Assembly: GCF_900113005.1 (NCBI RefSeq)
Contig: NZ_FONW01000001.1
Span: 1 to 64,000 of the forward strand
Length of the DNA stretch: 64,000 nucleotides
Direction of reading: 5' to 3'
Source: Sunxiuqinia elliptica
GTDB taxonomy: Bacteria > Bacteroidota > Bacteroidia > Bacteroidales > Prolixibacteraceae
Shown: piece after piece, positions 43,932-53,900 of the stretch
Position numbering within the stretch: position 1 is the first letter of the stretch
Layout of the letters: each line of letters begins with the position of its first letter
Notes under the pieces: model-generated
The model's database searches: none
The model's input: only the letters and a program-made list of their open reading frames with translations
What the model was told of the DNA's origin: nothing
Program-made: the position numbers and the translations under genes

Positions 43932-44009
43932 TAGGACTGGAGCAGGCACTTCTTTCTCCTTCAATTTCAAAGAAAAGTTCTCAGTAACTACCTCTCCAGT
44001 CCTTCCTTT
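43932..44009 (+). repeat. 78-nt conserved 3' element, copy 1
   Basis: This is identical at every base to 50424-50501, although the adjoining genes are clearly diverged. It forms a large hairpin through aggactggag (43933-43942) and ctccagtcct (43994-44003). It lies between the SusD stop codon and the operon terminator, so it is transcribed as 3' UTR. A structured 3'-UTR-derived small RNA or a regulatory target is possible (inference). Confidence 0.75.
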
Positions 44010-44012
44010 AAT

Positions 44013-44065
44013 AAAAAAAGCAATATTTTCTATAACATATGTTGTAAAAAATATTGCTTTTTTTA
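44013..44065 (+). terminator. Rho-independent terminator of SusCD operon 1
   Basis: A perfect 17-bp stem, aaaaaaagcaatatttt (44013-44029) with aaaatattgcttttttt (44047-44063), ends in a T-run. Beyond it, 44066-44210 hold nothing recognisable. Confidence 0.9.
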
Positions 44066-44212
44066 TTATGTATTATTCTTTTTAAACCCCAGTAAAAATA
44101 GGGGATCCATAACACCACACTTTCCAATTTCACAACTAGTAGAAACAAAGAATCTATCAAAGAGCTTGTTATATCTACCATTTTCATTTTCAGAATTCAA
44201 TCAAATCCTTAT

Positions 44213-44243
44213 TTTTGTTAGAGTTAAGATTTTTTAACATTTG
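44213..44243 (+). promoter_or_regulatory. SusC operon 2 promoter
   Basis: TTTTG (44213-44217) and AACATTTG (44236-44243) are 18 nt apart, as at the other two operons. Upstream, AATTCAA-nn-AAATCCTTA is also shared with operon 3. Overlapping the -7 box is a palindrome, catttgt with acaaatg (44238-44259), a possible regulator site. A ccggt/accgg hairpin with a G-rich loop follows in the leader near 44294. Confidence 0.55.
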
Positions 44244-44398
44244 TTATACAATACAAATGGAAATTGAAGGGGAACAAACTTAACACATTCTTACCGGTTG
44301 GGGGACCGGAATATTAATCTCTTTTAAGAAAGCAAATCATATTCGCTATCTACGATATAACTTAGAATTGATGCTGTTTAATTATTAAAATTATTTCT

Positions 44399-47300
44399 AT
44401 GAAAAAAATCGCATTGTTACTTGCAATTTTTGCATTTGGGTTGCAGTCAGTCTTGGCGCAAACCAATGAAATTACAGGGACAGTAACTTCTGCTGAGGAT
44501 GGAAGTTCCATCCCAGGTGTTTCTGTTTCTGTAAAAGGTACCACTCTTGGTACGATTACTGATTTTGATGGGAAATATACACTGAAGGTTCCCGAAAATG
44601 CAACCACCTTAGTTTTCTCCTTTGTCGGTATGCAAACACAAGAAGCTCCAATCAACGGGGCTACTGTCAACGTACAAATGGAAGCGGATGTTGTGGGAAT
44701 CAACGAAGTAGTAGTCACAGCACTGGGAATTTCCAAAGAACGTAAGTCTTTAGGCTTTGCTTCAACGTCTGTTAGTAGTGAAGAATTCGCTGAAGCAAAA
44801 ACAATTAATCCGATGAATGCCCTGCAAGGGAAAGTTGCCGGAGTAGATATTTCTAGTGCTCCAAGCCCCGGAGGAACCCAAAACGTAATCATACGTGGAA
44901 CTTCTTCTTTCTCCAGCAACCAACCTCTCTATGTAGTAGATGGCGTTCCAATCACCAACTCTCAAGTACAAACGGGATCATCTCTCAACTGGAATACAGA
45001 CTTTGGATCAGGGCTAAATGCAGTCAACCCTGATGATATCGAAACAATGACAATCCTAAAAGGAGCCGCAGCAACAGCACTATACGGTTCCAGAGCCGCA
45101 AACGGGGTCATACTCATCAAAACTAAATCAGGTAAAAACACAGGTGGCAAGATGAGAGTAAGCTACGACGGCTCGATAACTGTTCAGAATGTAGGACGAA
45201 TTCCAGAACGTCAGAGCAAATTCGGACAAGGATGGAGTGGAGATCATGCACTTGACGAAAACGGAAACTGGGGACCTAAATACGACGGGCAGATGCGTCT
45301 TTGGGGATTTATTGTAAATAACAGCCAGTTATTAAAGCCATATGCTTTTGTAGAATCTAGAGTAAGAGATTTTTACGACTATGGCATAAGTTATAAAAAT
45401 GCAGTTTCTGTATCTGGTGGAAATGAAAACACAACCTATTTCATGTCTGTTTCAAACAATAACACAGACGGTGTTTTACCGGAAGACTTTGACACCTACA
45501 AAAGAACTACACTTTCAAGCAAAGGAAGCCATAAGTGGGGCAGATTAAAGCTTAGCTCATCAATCAACTTTAGCAATGAGAAGACAAAAGCTGTTCCATC
45601 AGGACAAGGAAACTCTGTTTTCAGAAGCCTTTGGGAAATCGCAGAAGACTACTCCATTGTTGATTTTAAAGATTACAAAAACCCATTTTTCAACCTTGAC
45701 AATTATTTCACTCCATATGGACTGAACCCTTACTACGCTTTGTTTGAAAACGGTTCAGAACAAAAGAGAAATAAGTTTTACGGAAAAGTCCAAGCAGACT
45801 TGGATATAACAAATGAGTTGTCTTTTACTTATCGTTTTGGAGGAGACTTTGAAGCTACCAACACAGAAGCATGGGTTGCTATTGTCGATATTCCAGAAGA
45901 TGCTCCTAGTTATAATGCTCAATCCCTAGATCCTGGTAGTTACTCAATAGCCAAAAGAGCTCGATACGAGACAAACCATGATGCATTCTTGAAATACAAC
46001 AAGAATTTCGGAGAGAAATTCAGTTTAAATGCACTTATTGGAGCAAACATTAATGAAAGAGGTTTCCAAAGAGTCACTGGAGAGCTCACTGCACTTGACG
46101 TACCAGGATACTATAATCTTTCAAACGGAACTTCTGATGCTGTTGCTTCTCAATACGAAAGTAAAAGAAGACTTTGGGGTGCATTTGCAAACGCAGAACT
46201 AGGTTACAATGACTATTTATACCTAACAGTAACTGCTCGTAATGACTGGTCTTCTACCTTACCGCCAGAAAACAATAGCTATTTCTACCCTGGAGTAACA
46301 GGAAGTGTTATTCTATCAGAACTAGCCAAAGAAAGTGGTATGTCATTAAATGCTATTGATTTTGCAAAACTAAGAGTAGCCTATGGATGGACTGGTAATG
46401 ACGCTGGTGTATATGACATATATCCTGTTTTCCAAAAAGGTTTTATCGATAACCCTGGATTCCCAAATGTCGATGATCTGGAATTTCCGCTAAATGGAAT
46501 AAATTCTTGGATGATTAGCAACCAACTGGGAAGTCCTGACCTTGCACCTGAGATTACAAAGGAATATGAACTTGGGCTTGAAATGAATATGTTCTCAAAC
46601 CGCCTAGGATTTGACGTTTCATACTACAACAAGCTAACCGAAGGACTTATTAACTCTCAACCTCTTGACCCCTCTTCAGGATATACCTCAATTGTTAATA
46701 ATATTGGAGATGTTAGAAACAAAGGGTTCGAAATACTCCTATTTGGATCACCAATTAGAACAAACAACTTCGAGTGGATCGTAAGTGCCAATTACTCCCA
46801 AAATGATAACACTGTTGAAAGCCTTGCTGAAGGCGAAATCTTTTTAGCGGGTTATGGTGGAGCAAGCATTGTTGCAGTTGAAGGTAAAGAAATGGGGCTG
46901 TTTAAAACATTTATCACTCAAACAACTGAAATTAACGGAGAAGAACACATTGTAGTCGATGGAAACGGAATGCCTCTCTCAACTCCTGATGAAGTTGTTC
47001 TAGATAAAAGTATCAACGAAGACTTTAGAGCTGGTCTATCAAATACATTCAAATACAAAGGAATTGCACTTGGAGCTACTTTAGACCTACGTTACGGAGG
47101 CTACATTTACTCTTATCAAAAAGACTACATGGGCTGGACTGGTAGTGGATTGGAAACAACATTCAATGACAGAAATCCATTTATTATTCCAAATTCTGTA
47201 GCGTTAGTCAATGGTGAATATGTAGAAAACACAACACCTGTAGCATCTGCTGACTTACACGACTTCTATAGTGAAGGAGGCTTCAACCGTACGGATGAAT

Positions 47301-47563
47301 TCTTTATCGATAGGTCATATCTGAAACTAAGAGAAGTAAAACTCACCTATGACCTTCCTAAAAGATTTGCTCGCAAATTAGGCGTTGAAAGCGTAAGAGC
47401 TTCTGTTGTTGCCGGCAACATCTTACTCTGGACTCCTTCGGAGAATCAATACATTGACCCTGAAACAACCACATTCGGGAATGACCTTAGTGCAAAATTT
47501 GGTGAATTTGGAGCCAATCCAACTAACCAAAATTACACATTCGGGTTATCTGTTACATTTTAA
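44399..47563 (+). CDS. SusC/RagA-family TonB-dependent outer-membrane transporter (operon 2)
   Basis: This 1054-aa transporter has the same architecture as the operon 1 SusC: signal peptide ending LAQ, N-terminal regulatory-like beta domain, TonB-box region NEVVVTALGIS, plug with PLYVVDGVPIT and ALYGSRAANGVILIKTK, and a barrel ending FGLSVTF. With the SusD and two lipoproteins downstream it matches the gene order of the Bacteroides thetaiotaomicron BT2264-BT2261 complex, known to carry oligopeptides. By analogy this operon may import peptides; the plug and barrel have not been compared directly. Confidence 0.95.
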   Translation: MKKIALLLAIFAFGLQSVLAQTNEITGTVTSAEDGSSIPGVSVSVKGTTLGTITDFDGKYTLKVPENATTLVFSFVGMQTQEAPINGATVNVQMEADVVGINEVVVTALGISKERKSLGFASTSVSSEEFAEAKTINPMNALQGKVAGVDISSAPSPGGTQNVIIRGTSSFSSNQPLYVVDGVPITNSQVQTGSSLNWNTDFGSGLNAVNPDDIETMTILKGAAATALYGSRAANGVILIKTKSGKNTGGKMRVSYDGSITVQNVGRIPERQSKFGQGWSGDHALDENGNWGPKYDGQMRLWGFIVNNSQLLKPYAFVESRVRDFYDYGISYKNAVSVSGGNENTTYFMSVSNNNTDGVLPEDFDTYKRTTLSSKGSHKWGRLKLSSSINFSNEKTKAVPSGQGNSVFRSLWEIAEDYSIVDFKDYKNPFFNLDNYFTPYGLNPYYALFENGSEQKRNKFYGKVQADLDITNELSFTYRFGGDFEATNTEAWVAIVDIPEDAPSYNAQSLDPGSYSIAKRARYETNHDAFLKYNKNFGEKFSLNALIGANINERGFQRVTGELTALDVPGYYNLSNGTSDAVASQYESKRRLWGAFANAELGYNDYLYLTVTARNDWSSTLPPENNSYFYPGVTGSVILSELAKESGMSLNAIDFAKLRVAYGWTGNDAGVYDIYPVFQKGFIDNPGFPNVDDLEFPLNGINSWMISNQLGSPDLAPEITKEYELGLEMNMFSNRLGFDVSYYNKLTEGLINSQPLDPSSGYTSIVNNIGDVRNKGFEILLFGSPIRTNNFEWIVSANYSQNDNTVESLAEGEIFLAGYGGASIVAVEGKEMGLFKTFITQTTEINGEEHIVVDGNGMPLSTPDEVVLDKSINEDFRAGLSNTFKYKGIALGATLDLRYGGYIYSYQKDYMGWTGSGLETTFNDRNPFIIPNSVALVNGEYVENTTPVASADLHDFYSEGGFNRTDEFFIDRSYLKLREVKLTYDLPKRFARKLGVESVRASVVAGNILLWTPSENQYIDPETTTFGNDLSAKFGEFGANPTNQNYTFGLSVTF

Positions 47564-47584
47564 TCATTTATAAACTATAGAATT

Positions 47585-49102
47585 ATGAATCTAAAAAAAT
47601 TACTATACATTTCACTGATTACCCTTCTAACTTCAACGTTAGTTGGATGTGAAGATTGGTTGGATGTAAACAGAGATCCCAACAATCTAAGTGAACTTAG
47701 CAGCCCCGAAACTGTTCTTCCTGTTGCTCAACTTGGAATAGCAAATGCTTTAATGGGATGGGAAATGGGTTTTCACGGTGCATTTTGGTCACAATATTGG
47801 ACCCAAGATCACACGTCATCTCAATTCAAATTTATTGATCAATACAATGAAGATGATTTTAGCATCACTTATCGTAACCTTGTTCCATTTGCATTAAACG
47901 ACCTAAAAGGCATAATGGCTAGGTCAGAAGAAGGAAGTGGAACTTATATTATAGCAGAAGCACTTTCTATCTACACTTGGCAAATAGTAACTGACACATG
48001 GGGAGACATCCCTTATTCTGAAGCTCTTGGTGGAGAAGAAGGTTCTTTTTCTCCCAAGTTCGATACTCAAGAATCAATTTACGATGATCTACTAACAAGA
48101 GTTGATGCGCTGCTTCAAATGAACTTCGCAAGTGCAACAATCACCTCTCGATACGATTTCATATTTGATGGTGATATGCTAAAATGGAAGGCCTTCGTAA
48201 AATCATTAAAACTAAAATTAATGATCCGCCTTTCTGAAACATCCAAATACAATAACGCTGATTTGATCGCTCTTGCAGAAGCCGGAGGATTCATTACTGA
48301 GAATGCAATGATACACGGCAACATCTGGAACGACAAAGACGGCAAACGTCACCCAATGGACGAATTCATCGATGCGGGATATTTTGACAATGTTATTGCT
48401 AGTAGAACAATGATCGAATACCTTGTTGTAAACAACGATCCTAGAATTGGAAAACTTTATGAGCCTACTCCTGATGGAAACTATTTAGGATCATTCCAAG
48501 GAGACTTTGCTTACACCGGTGACACTGACGGAGATGGGACTACTGATGACAAGGAAGATTTCAGCTTGGTTAGTTTTGCTCCAACTTCAGACATCCCCTT
48601 AATGACGACCTGGGAAATCAATTTTTATCTTGCTGAAATCTATGCTAGAGCCAACAACTCAGGCGAAGCAAAAGCTTATTATGACAATGCTGTTCAAGCT
48701 TCCATGGATTATTGGGAAGTCAGCGGCTCAATTACTGGATCAGGAGAATATGCTGAATGGCCAAACGGAACTGTAGAAGAAAACATAAAGGCTATAGCTA
48801 TGCAAAAGTGGGTAGCTTATTGTAAACTTCAGCATATGGAAGCATTCTACGAAAGAAACAGGACCAAATATCCTTCTGTTAGCTCAATTTTAATTAAAAC
48901 ACCGGCAGATCGATCGGATATTCATCTTAATTACCCAGCAGGAGAATTTATCGTATCTATTGCAGGGCAAGGTAAATTGAGTGGCAATCTTCCTGCTTCT
49001 CCTATTTATCCAAATGATGTTGTAACAAGAAACACTACCAAACCATCTCAAAAAACAAGCATGGGTGAGAAAGTATGGTGGGATCAAAAAGCAGGTAAAT
49101 AG
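47585..49102 (+). CDS. SusD-like nutrient-binding lipoprotein (operon 2)
   Basis: This 505-aa protein has a signal peptide with lipobox LVGC (Cys ~22), then EDWLDVNRDPNNLSELSSPE, the start typical of PF12771-type SusD-like proteins. Further family-like parts are QIVTDTWGDIPYSEALGG and MQKWVAYCKLQHMEAFYE. It is the predicted ligand-binding lid of the SusC at 44399-47563, 21 bp downstream of it. Confidence 0.92.
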   Translation: MNLKKLLYISLITLLTSTLVGCEDWLDVNRDPNNLSELSSPETVLPVAQLGIANALMGWEMGFHGAFWSQYWTQDHTSSQFKFIDQYNEDDFSITYRNLVPFALNDLKGIMARSEEGSGTYIIAEALSIYTWQIVTDTWGDIPYSEALGGEEGSFSPKFDTQESIYDDLLTRVDALLQMNFASATITSRYDFIFDGDMLKWKAFVKSLKLKLMIRLSETSKYNNADLIALAEAGGFITENAMIHGNIWNDKDGKRHPMDEFIDAGYFDNVIASRTMIEYLVVNNDPRIGKLYEPTPDGNYLGSFQGDFAYTGDTDGDGTTDDKEDFSLVSFAPTSDIPLMTTWEINFYLAEIYARANNSGEAKAYYDNAVQASMDYWEVSGSITGSGEYAEWPNGTVEENIKAIAMQKWVAYCKLQHMEAFYERNRTKYPSVSSILIKTPADRSDIHLNYPAGEFIVSIAGQGKLSGNLPASPIYPNDVVTRNTTKPSQKTSMGEKVWWDQKAGK

Positions 49103-49130
49103 TTTTTTTAACTTTTAACTAAGTACAAAT

Positions 49131-49865
49131 ATGAAATCAATTTATTCACTTATAAGCATGATTGTCCTTTTAAGCCTGTTTACAAGTTGTGACAAGGAAT
49201 CTGAAGGATGGTCAACAACAATAACCCACTATGTGACCTTTTCATTTGATATGGCAGAAGGCACTGACCAATTAGGGAACAATAAAATAATCATCGACAA
49301 AGGAGAGGCATACGATGTCAATCAAAACTTTGCTGCGATGGAAGGAGAAACAGATGTTATTGATAAAGTTTCAATTGATGGAAGTGTAGATGGAAATACC
49401 CCTGGATATTACGTTGTAGACTATTCTGCAATTAACAACGATGGCTATTCTGCTGCTGCCTCCATTGGTGTTTTTGTTTCTAATCCTGATATAACAACGG
49501 ACTTTTCCGGCAGTTACAGCGGAGACGTATACAGAACTCCTACAGGTGGCTCTTACGAAGATTCTCCAGTAACAATTAAAAAAATTACTGACGGCATCTT
49601 TTACATAGACAGATTGCTGGGAAGCTACTATTATGACGGTGTCGGTTATAAAATATATGGAAATTATTTTGTCCATGGGTTTGTTCGACTTAATGCAGAT
49701 AATACACTGACTCACCTAGCTAGCATCTCTCCTGCCTGGCAAGATACGCTGGGCGGTGAAGGAATTGTAGATGGCAAATATGATCCCGAAACCGGAGTTA
49801 TCACCTTTGGATCAATCTATGCTGGAGGTCGCACCTTCCATGTTACCTTAACTCCTAATGAATAA
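49131..49865 (+). CDS. BT2262-like (DUF5012-type) surface lipoprotein
   Basis: This 244-aa lipoprotein (lipobox FTSC, Cys ~19) starts DKESEGWSTTITHYVTF, the N-terminal pattern of DUF5012/BT_2262-like proteins. An Ig-like beta domain (~25-115, ending in a YVVDYSAINNDGYSAAASI-type last strand) is followed by a second beta domain (~120-244). In the Bacteroides BT2261-BT2264 complex the equivalent lipoprotein sits on the SusCD assembly. Position and sequence both fit that role. Confidence 0.75.
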   Translation: MKSIYSLISMIVLLSLFTSCDKESEGWSTTITHYVTFSFDMAEGTDQLGNNKIIIDKGEAYDVNQNFAAMEGETDVIDKVSIDGSVDGNTPGYYVVDYSAINNDGYSAAASIGVFVSNPDITTDFSGSYSGDVYRTPTGGSYEDSPVTIKKITDGIFYIDRLLGSYYYDGVGYKIYGNYFVHGFVRLNADNTLTHLASISPAWQDTLGGEGIVDGKYDPETGVITFGSIYAGGRTFHVTLTPNE

Positions 49866-49883
49866 CGCTTAAAATCTTTTAAC

Positions 49884-50402
49884 ATGAACAGAATATATCT
49901 ATACGCAATCATTTTCAGCTTCTTTGGAATTCTTAGTGGTTGCCAAGAAGACCCTGAGATCTGGGATAGCTCAACTGCAGATTTCGACGGGAACTGGTAT
50001 GTACAGTACAACCACGAAACTCTGGGAGAAGACCCTTTTGGTGAAGGCCTTACAACTTTATATACCTACAACACGGCATCCAATGACGGAGCTGAGATAT
50101 GGTTTACTGATGAAGGTGGTTTTTGGGATTATAAAGTTCGTATTCCTGTAAATCAAGCTAGTTTAACTTTTGGAAGTACGTCTGAAGTAACAAGCATCAT
50201 AGACGGCTATGAAATAAAAGTCATTGTCAATAATGGAAAGATTATCAAAAACGCAGTAGAGCTCCCCTCTGGAGCCATTGTTGATAGTATCTATTTCGAA
50301 GTGTGGTTTGAAGACCTTCAAGATGCCACTGAAATTGAAAATGATAAACTCATTGTTGGAGGCCACAGAAAATCAGGTTTTGAAGAAGATGAGCCTCATT
50401 AA
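49884..50402 (+). CDS. BT2261-like (lipid-binding family) surface lipoprotein
   Basis: This 172-aa lipoprotein (lipobox LSGC, Cys ~20) has the beta-barrel-like pattern of the Bacteroidota lipid-binding (PF12888-type) proteins: DFDGNWYVQYNHE, YNTASNDGAEIWFTDEGGFW and DSIYFEVWFEDL. It is the fourth gene of the operon, matching the BT2261 position. Whether it binds lipid is unproven; in the Bacteroides complex it is an accessory subunit. Confidence 0.7.
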   Translation: MNRIYLYAIIFSFFGILSGCQEDPEIWDSSTADFDGNWYVQYNHETLGEDPFGEGLTTLYTYNTASNDGAEIWFTDEGGFWDYKVRIPVNQASLTFGSTSEVTSIIDGYEIKVIVNNGKIIKNAVELPSGAIVDSIYFEVWFEDLQDATEIENDKLIVGGHRKSGFEEDEPH

Positions 50403-50423
50403 TCAATAAAGTACGTTAAGATT

Positions 50424-50501
50424 TAGGACTGGAGCAGGCACTTCTTTCTCCTTCAATTTCAAAGAAAAGTTCTCAGTAACTACCTCTCCAGTCCTTCCTT
50501 T
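50424..50501 (+). repeat. 78-nt conserved 3' element, copy 2
   Basis: Exact copy of 43932-44009, located 22 bp after the last gene of operon 2 and directly before its terminator. Operon 3 does not carry it. Confidence 0.75.
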
Positions 50502-50507
50502 TACATC

Positions 50508-50556
50508 AAAAGCGATATTTTTTATAGTTTATGTTATAAAAAATATCGCTTTTTTT
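50508..50556 (+). terminator. Rho-independent terminator of SusCD operon 2
   Basis: A perfect 19-bp stem, aaaagcgatattttttata (50508-50526) with tataaaaaatatcgctttt (50535-50553), is followed by T residues. The interval 50557-50680 holds nothing recognisable. Confidence 0.9.
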
Positions 50557-50701
50557 ATTTCTGCCTACTTCCCTGAAAACTCCATATTCAGTGGGTTTAT
50601 AAAAAACAACTATCAATCAAAAGCCCCTTCCAGGTAACAATTTCTTAAGACAAATCACAATCCTGGGAGATTTCATTCCCAAAATTCAACGAAATCCTTA
50701 C

Positions 50702-50732
50702 TTTTGTTAGAATTAAACTTTTTTAACATTCG
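50702..50732 (+). promoter_or_regulatory. SusC operon 3 promoter
   Basis: TTTTG (50702-50706) and AACATTCG (50725-50732) have the same 18-nt spacing as operons 1 and 2, and the upstream sequence is shared with operon 2. The leader is about 170 nt and ends in the shared atgctgtttaattatta block before the ATG. Confidence 0.5.
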
Positions 50733-50912
50733 TGTTAAAAGTTACAAATTGAAATTGAAGGACCAATTTTGTATCAAGTTTAACTAAACCACTTTCTGCT
50801 CTATAAATGGGGTAGACTGTAATCGTATTTCCATCGTAGGAATAGAACTCTATACGAGTTTTTCTATATATGAAGAAAATTATTATGCTGTTTAATTATT
50901 AAAGTTATATCT

Positions 50913-53900
50913 ATGAAAAGAATCGCATTATTGCTTGCAATTTTTGCTATTGGGTTGCAGTCAGTACTGGCTCAAACCAAGGAAATTACAGGTACAGTAA
51001 CTTCCGCGGAGGACGGAAGTACAATCCCTGGTGTTTCCGTGTCTGTTAAAGGGACAACCATGGGGACAATTACAGACCTTGATGGACACTACGTAATTAA
51101 AGTACCAGAAGAAGCCTCAACATTAGTCTTCTCGTTTGTGGGACTTCAAACTCAAGAGTTAGAAATTTCGGGATCAGTCCTTAATGCAACTCTGACTCAA
51201 GACTTCGTAGGAGTTGAAGAAGTAATGGTAGTTGCCTATGGTACCTCTACAAAAGGCTCCTTTACTGGATCTGCCGCAGTTTTAGATAATGAAAAACTTG
51301 AAAAACGCCAAGTGTCAAACGTATCGAATGCGCTGGCAGGAGCTGTTGCAGGTGTACAAATACTTGCAGACAATGGTCAGCCAGGATCTTCTGCAAAAGT
51401 TCGTGTACGCGGAGTAGGCTCAATCAATGCCGAATCAGATCCACTCTATGTTGTTGACGGTATTCCATTTGATGGTGATCTGTCTTCTATCAACAGTTCT
51501 GATATTGAGTCCATGACTGTCTTGAAAGATGCTGCCTCAACTGCCTTATACGGAGCCCGGGGAGCTAACGGAATCATCATGATTACCACCAAGAAAGGTA
51601 CTTCTGGTGAAGCAAGAATCAACTTCGACATGAAAGTAGGTGTAAATTCACGCTCGGTAAAAAACTATGACGTATTTACAAGTCATCAGAAATACACAGA
51701 AAAAGCCTACAATGCTATTTACAATGCCGGAATATACAATTTGAACTACGACGAAGCTCAAGCAAATGCTTACGCAAATGAAAAATTAGTCACTAAATCT
51801 GAAGGAGGTTACGGTTACCAAATCTATACTGTTCCAACAGGAGAGCTCCTAATTGGGACTGACGGGAAACTAAATCCAAATGCGACATTGGGATATGCTG
51901 ATGCAGATTACTATTACACCCCAGACAACTGGGCTGACGAAACATTTTCAAAAAACCCAAGACAGGACTACAACCTTTCAATTTCCGGAGGAAATGATAA
52001 GCAAAACTATTTCCTTTCATTAGGCTATATGGATGATCAAGGTGTTGTTTCTGGTTCAGGATTTAACCGTATTTCAGGACGTTTCAACGGAGACCACAAA
52101 GTAAAAGAGTGGTTAAAGGTTGGAGCAAACGTAAGTTACAGCCAAATCAACAGCGATTATCCTGATGAGCAAATTACGACTAACTCCAGTGGTAATGCAT
52201 TCTACATCGCAAACTACATTGCTCCTGTATATCCAATGTATGTTCGTGATGCTGCAACAAAAGACATTCTATTAAATGTAGGCCGTAAGGTTTATGACTA
52301 TGGTGACGGAGAAAGCACGAATTTCTCACGTACGTTCATGCAGATATCAAATCCTGCAGGTGATTTAGCATACAACAAAACCGAGTATTTAAAAGATATC
52401 GTAAATAGTTCTTGGTATGCTGAACTAACACCTCTTACAGGTCTGAAACTTACAGCCAAATATGGCTTCAATGTAGACAACACCAAATACAATTCATTGG
52501 GTAACGCCTACATGGGGCAAAGCGCTGCCTATGGAGGTACAGCCTACCAAGAACAAACTCGTATACAAGGTTTAAACCAGCAATACATTGCTTATTACCA
52601 ATTTATGCTTGATGACATTCATCAATTCGACATCACAGCGGGTTACGATGGATACACCTACTCAGAAGAGCTCATTTTCGCTTCAGGTCAAAACCTGTAT
52701 AATCCTGAAAGCTACTATGTGAACAATGCCATTGACAACCTTAGAGGTGGAGGGAAAATAGATAACTACGCCACAAAAGGTATCCTTGGACGTGTAAACT
52801 ATTCATACAATGACACCTACTTTGCAAACATCGCCTACCGTCGCGATGCCTCTTCTCGCTTTAGCCCAGATAATCGTTGGGGGAATTTCTACTCTGCAAG
52901 TGTCGCATGGATGATGAGCAATGAGGATTTCCTTACCGGTGTTCACTGGATCAACATGCTAAAATTAAAAGCATCATACGGGGAACAAGGAAACGATGAC
53001 ATTGGTAATTACTACGCATGGCTTGACCAGTTCAATATGACGGGCTCCGATGGATTTTTCTCTGATGGTCCACGAAAATATAAAGGGAATGCTGACCTAA
53101 CATGGGAAACATCAACTTCATACAACATAGGAGCTGATTTCACCCTTTTCAATAATATCCTATCTGGATCATTAGAATACTTTGGGCGTAAGTCTGTCGA
53201 CATGCTGTACTACAAACCAATACAAGGCAGCCAAGGCTACACTTCACTTCCGATGAACGTTGGATCAATGACTAACTCAGGACTAGAAATAGACCTAGCT
53301 TGGAATATTGTAAAAACCAACAATATTCAATGGAGTCTGAACACAAACGCGACCTCAATAAAGAATAAGATCAATGAACTTCACCCTGACTTAGAAGGTG
53401 AACTAATCGATGGAACTCGTATTTACGAAGAAGGAGAGTCAATGTACCGGATGTATTTAGCTGAGTATGCTGGGGTAGATGCTGAAACAGGCTTAGCGCA
53501 ATATTGGGCTGAAGACGAAGATGGAAATCGAATCAAAACAAATGATTACTCTCTGGCTCAAGAATATAAAACGGCGACTGAAGATTTACTTCCAACAGTT
53601 TATGGAGGATTCGGAACAACCATCGATGCTTATGGATTTGATGCATCAATTCAGTTCTCCTACCAACTAGGAGGTAAAATCTATGACGCAGGCTACGCTC
53701 AATTAATGCATGGAGGAAAAGCAAGTTCAGCCGGAACTAATTGGCACAAGGACATTAACAACGCTTGGACTCCAACAAATACAGATACGAATGTTCCTCG
53801 TTTAAATGCAAATGACCTATACGCTAATTCTCGATCAACTCGTTTCATCACAAGCTCAGATTACCTAAGCCTTAATAACATCACAGTAGGTTATACCCTA

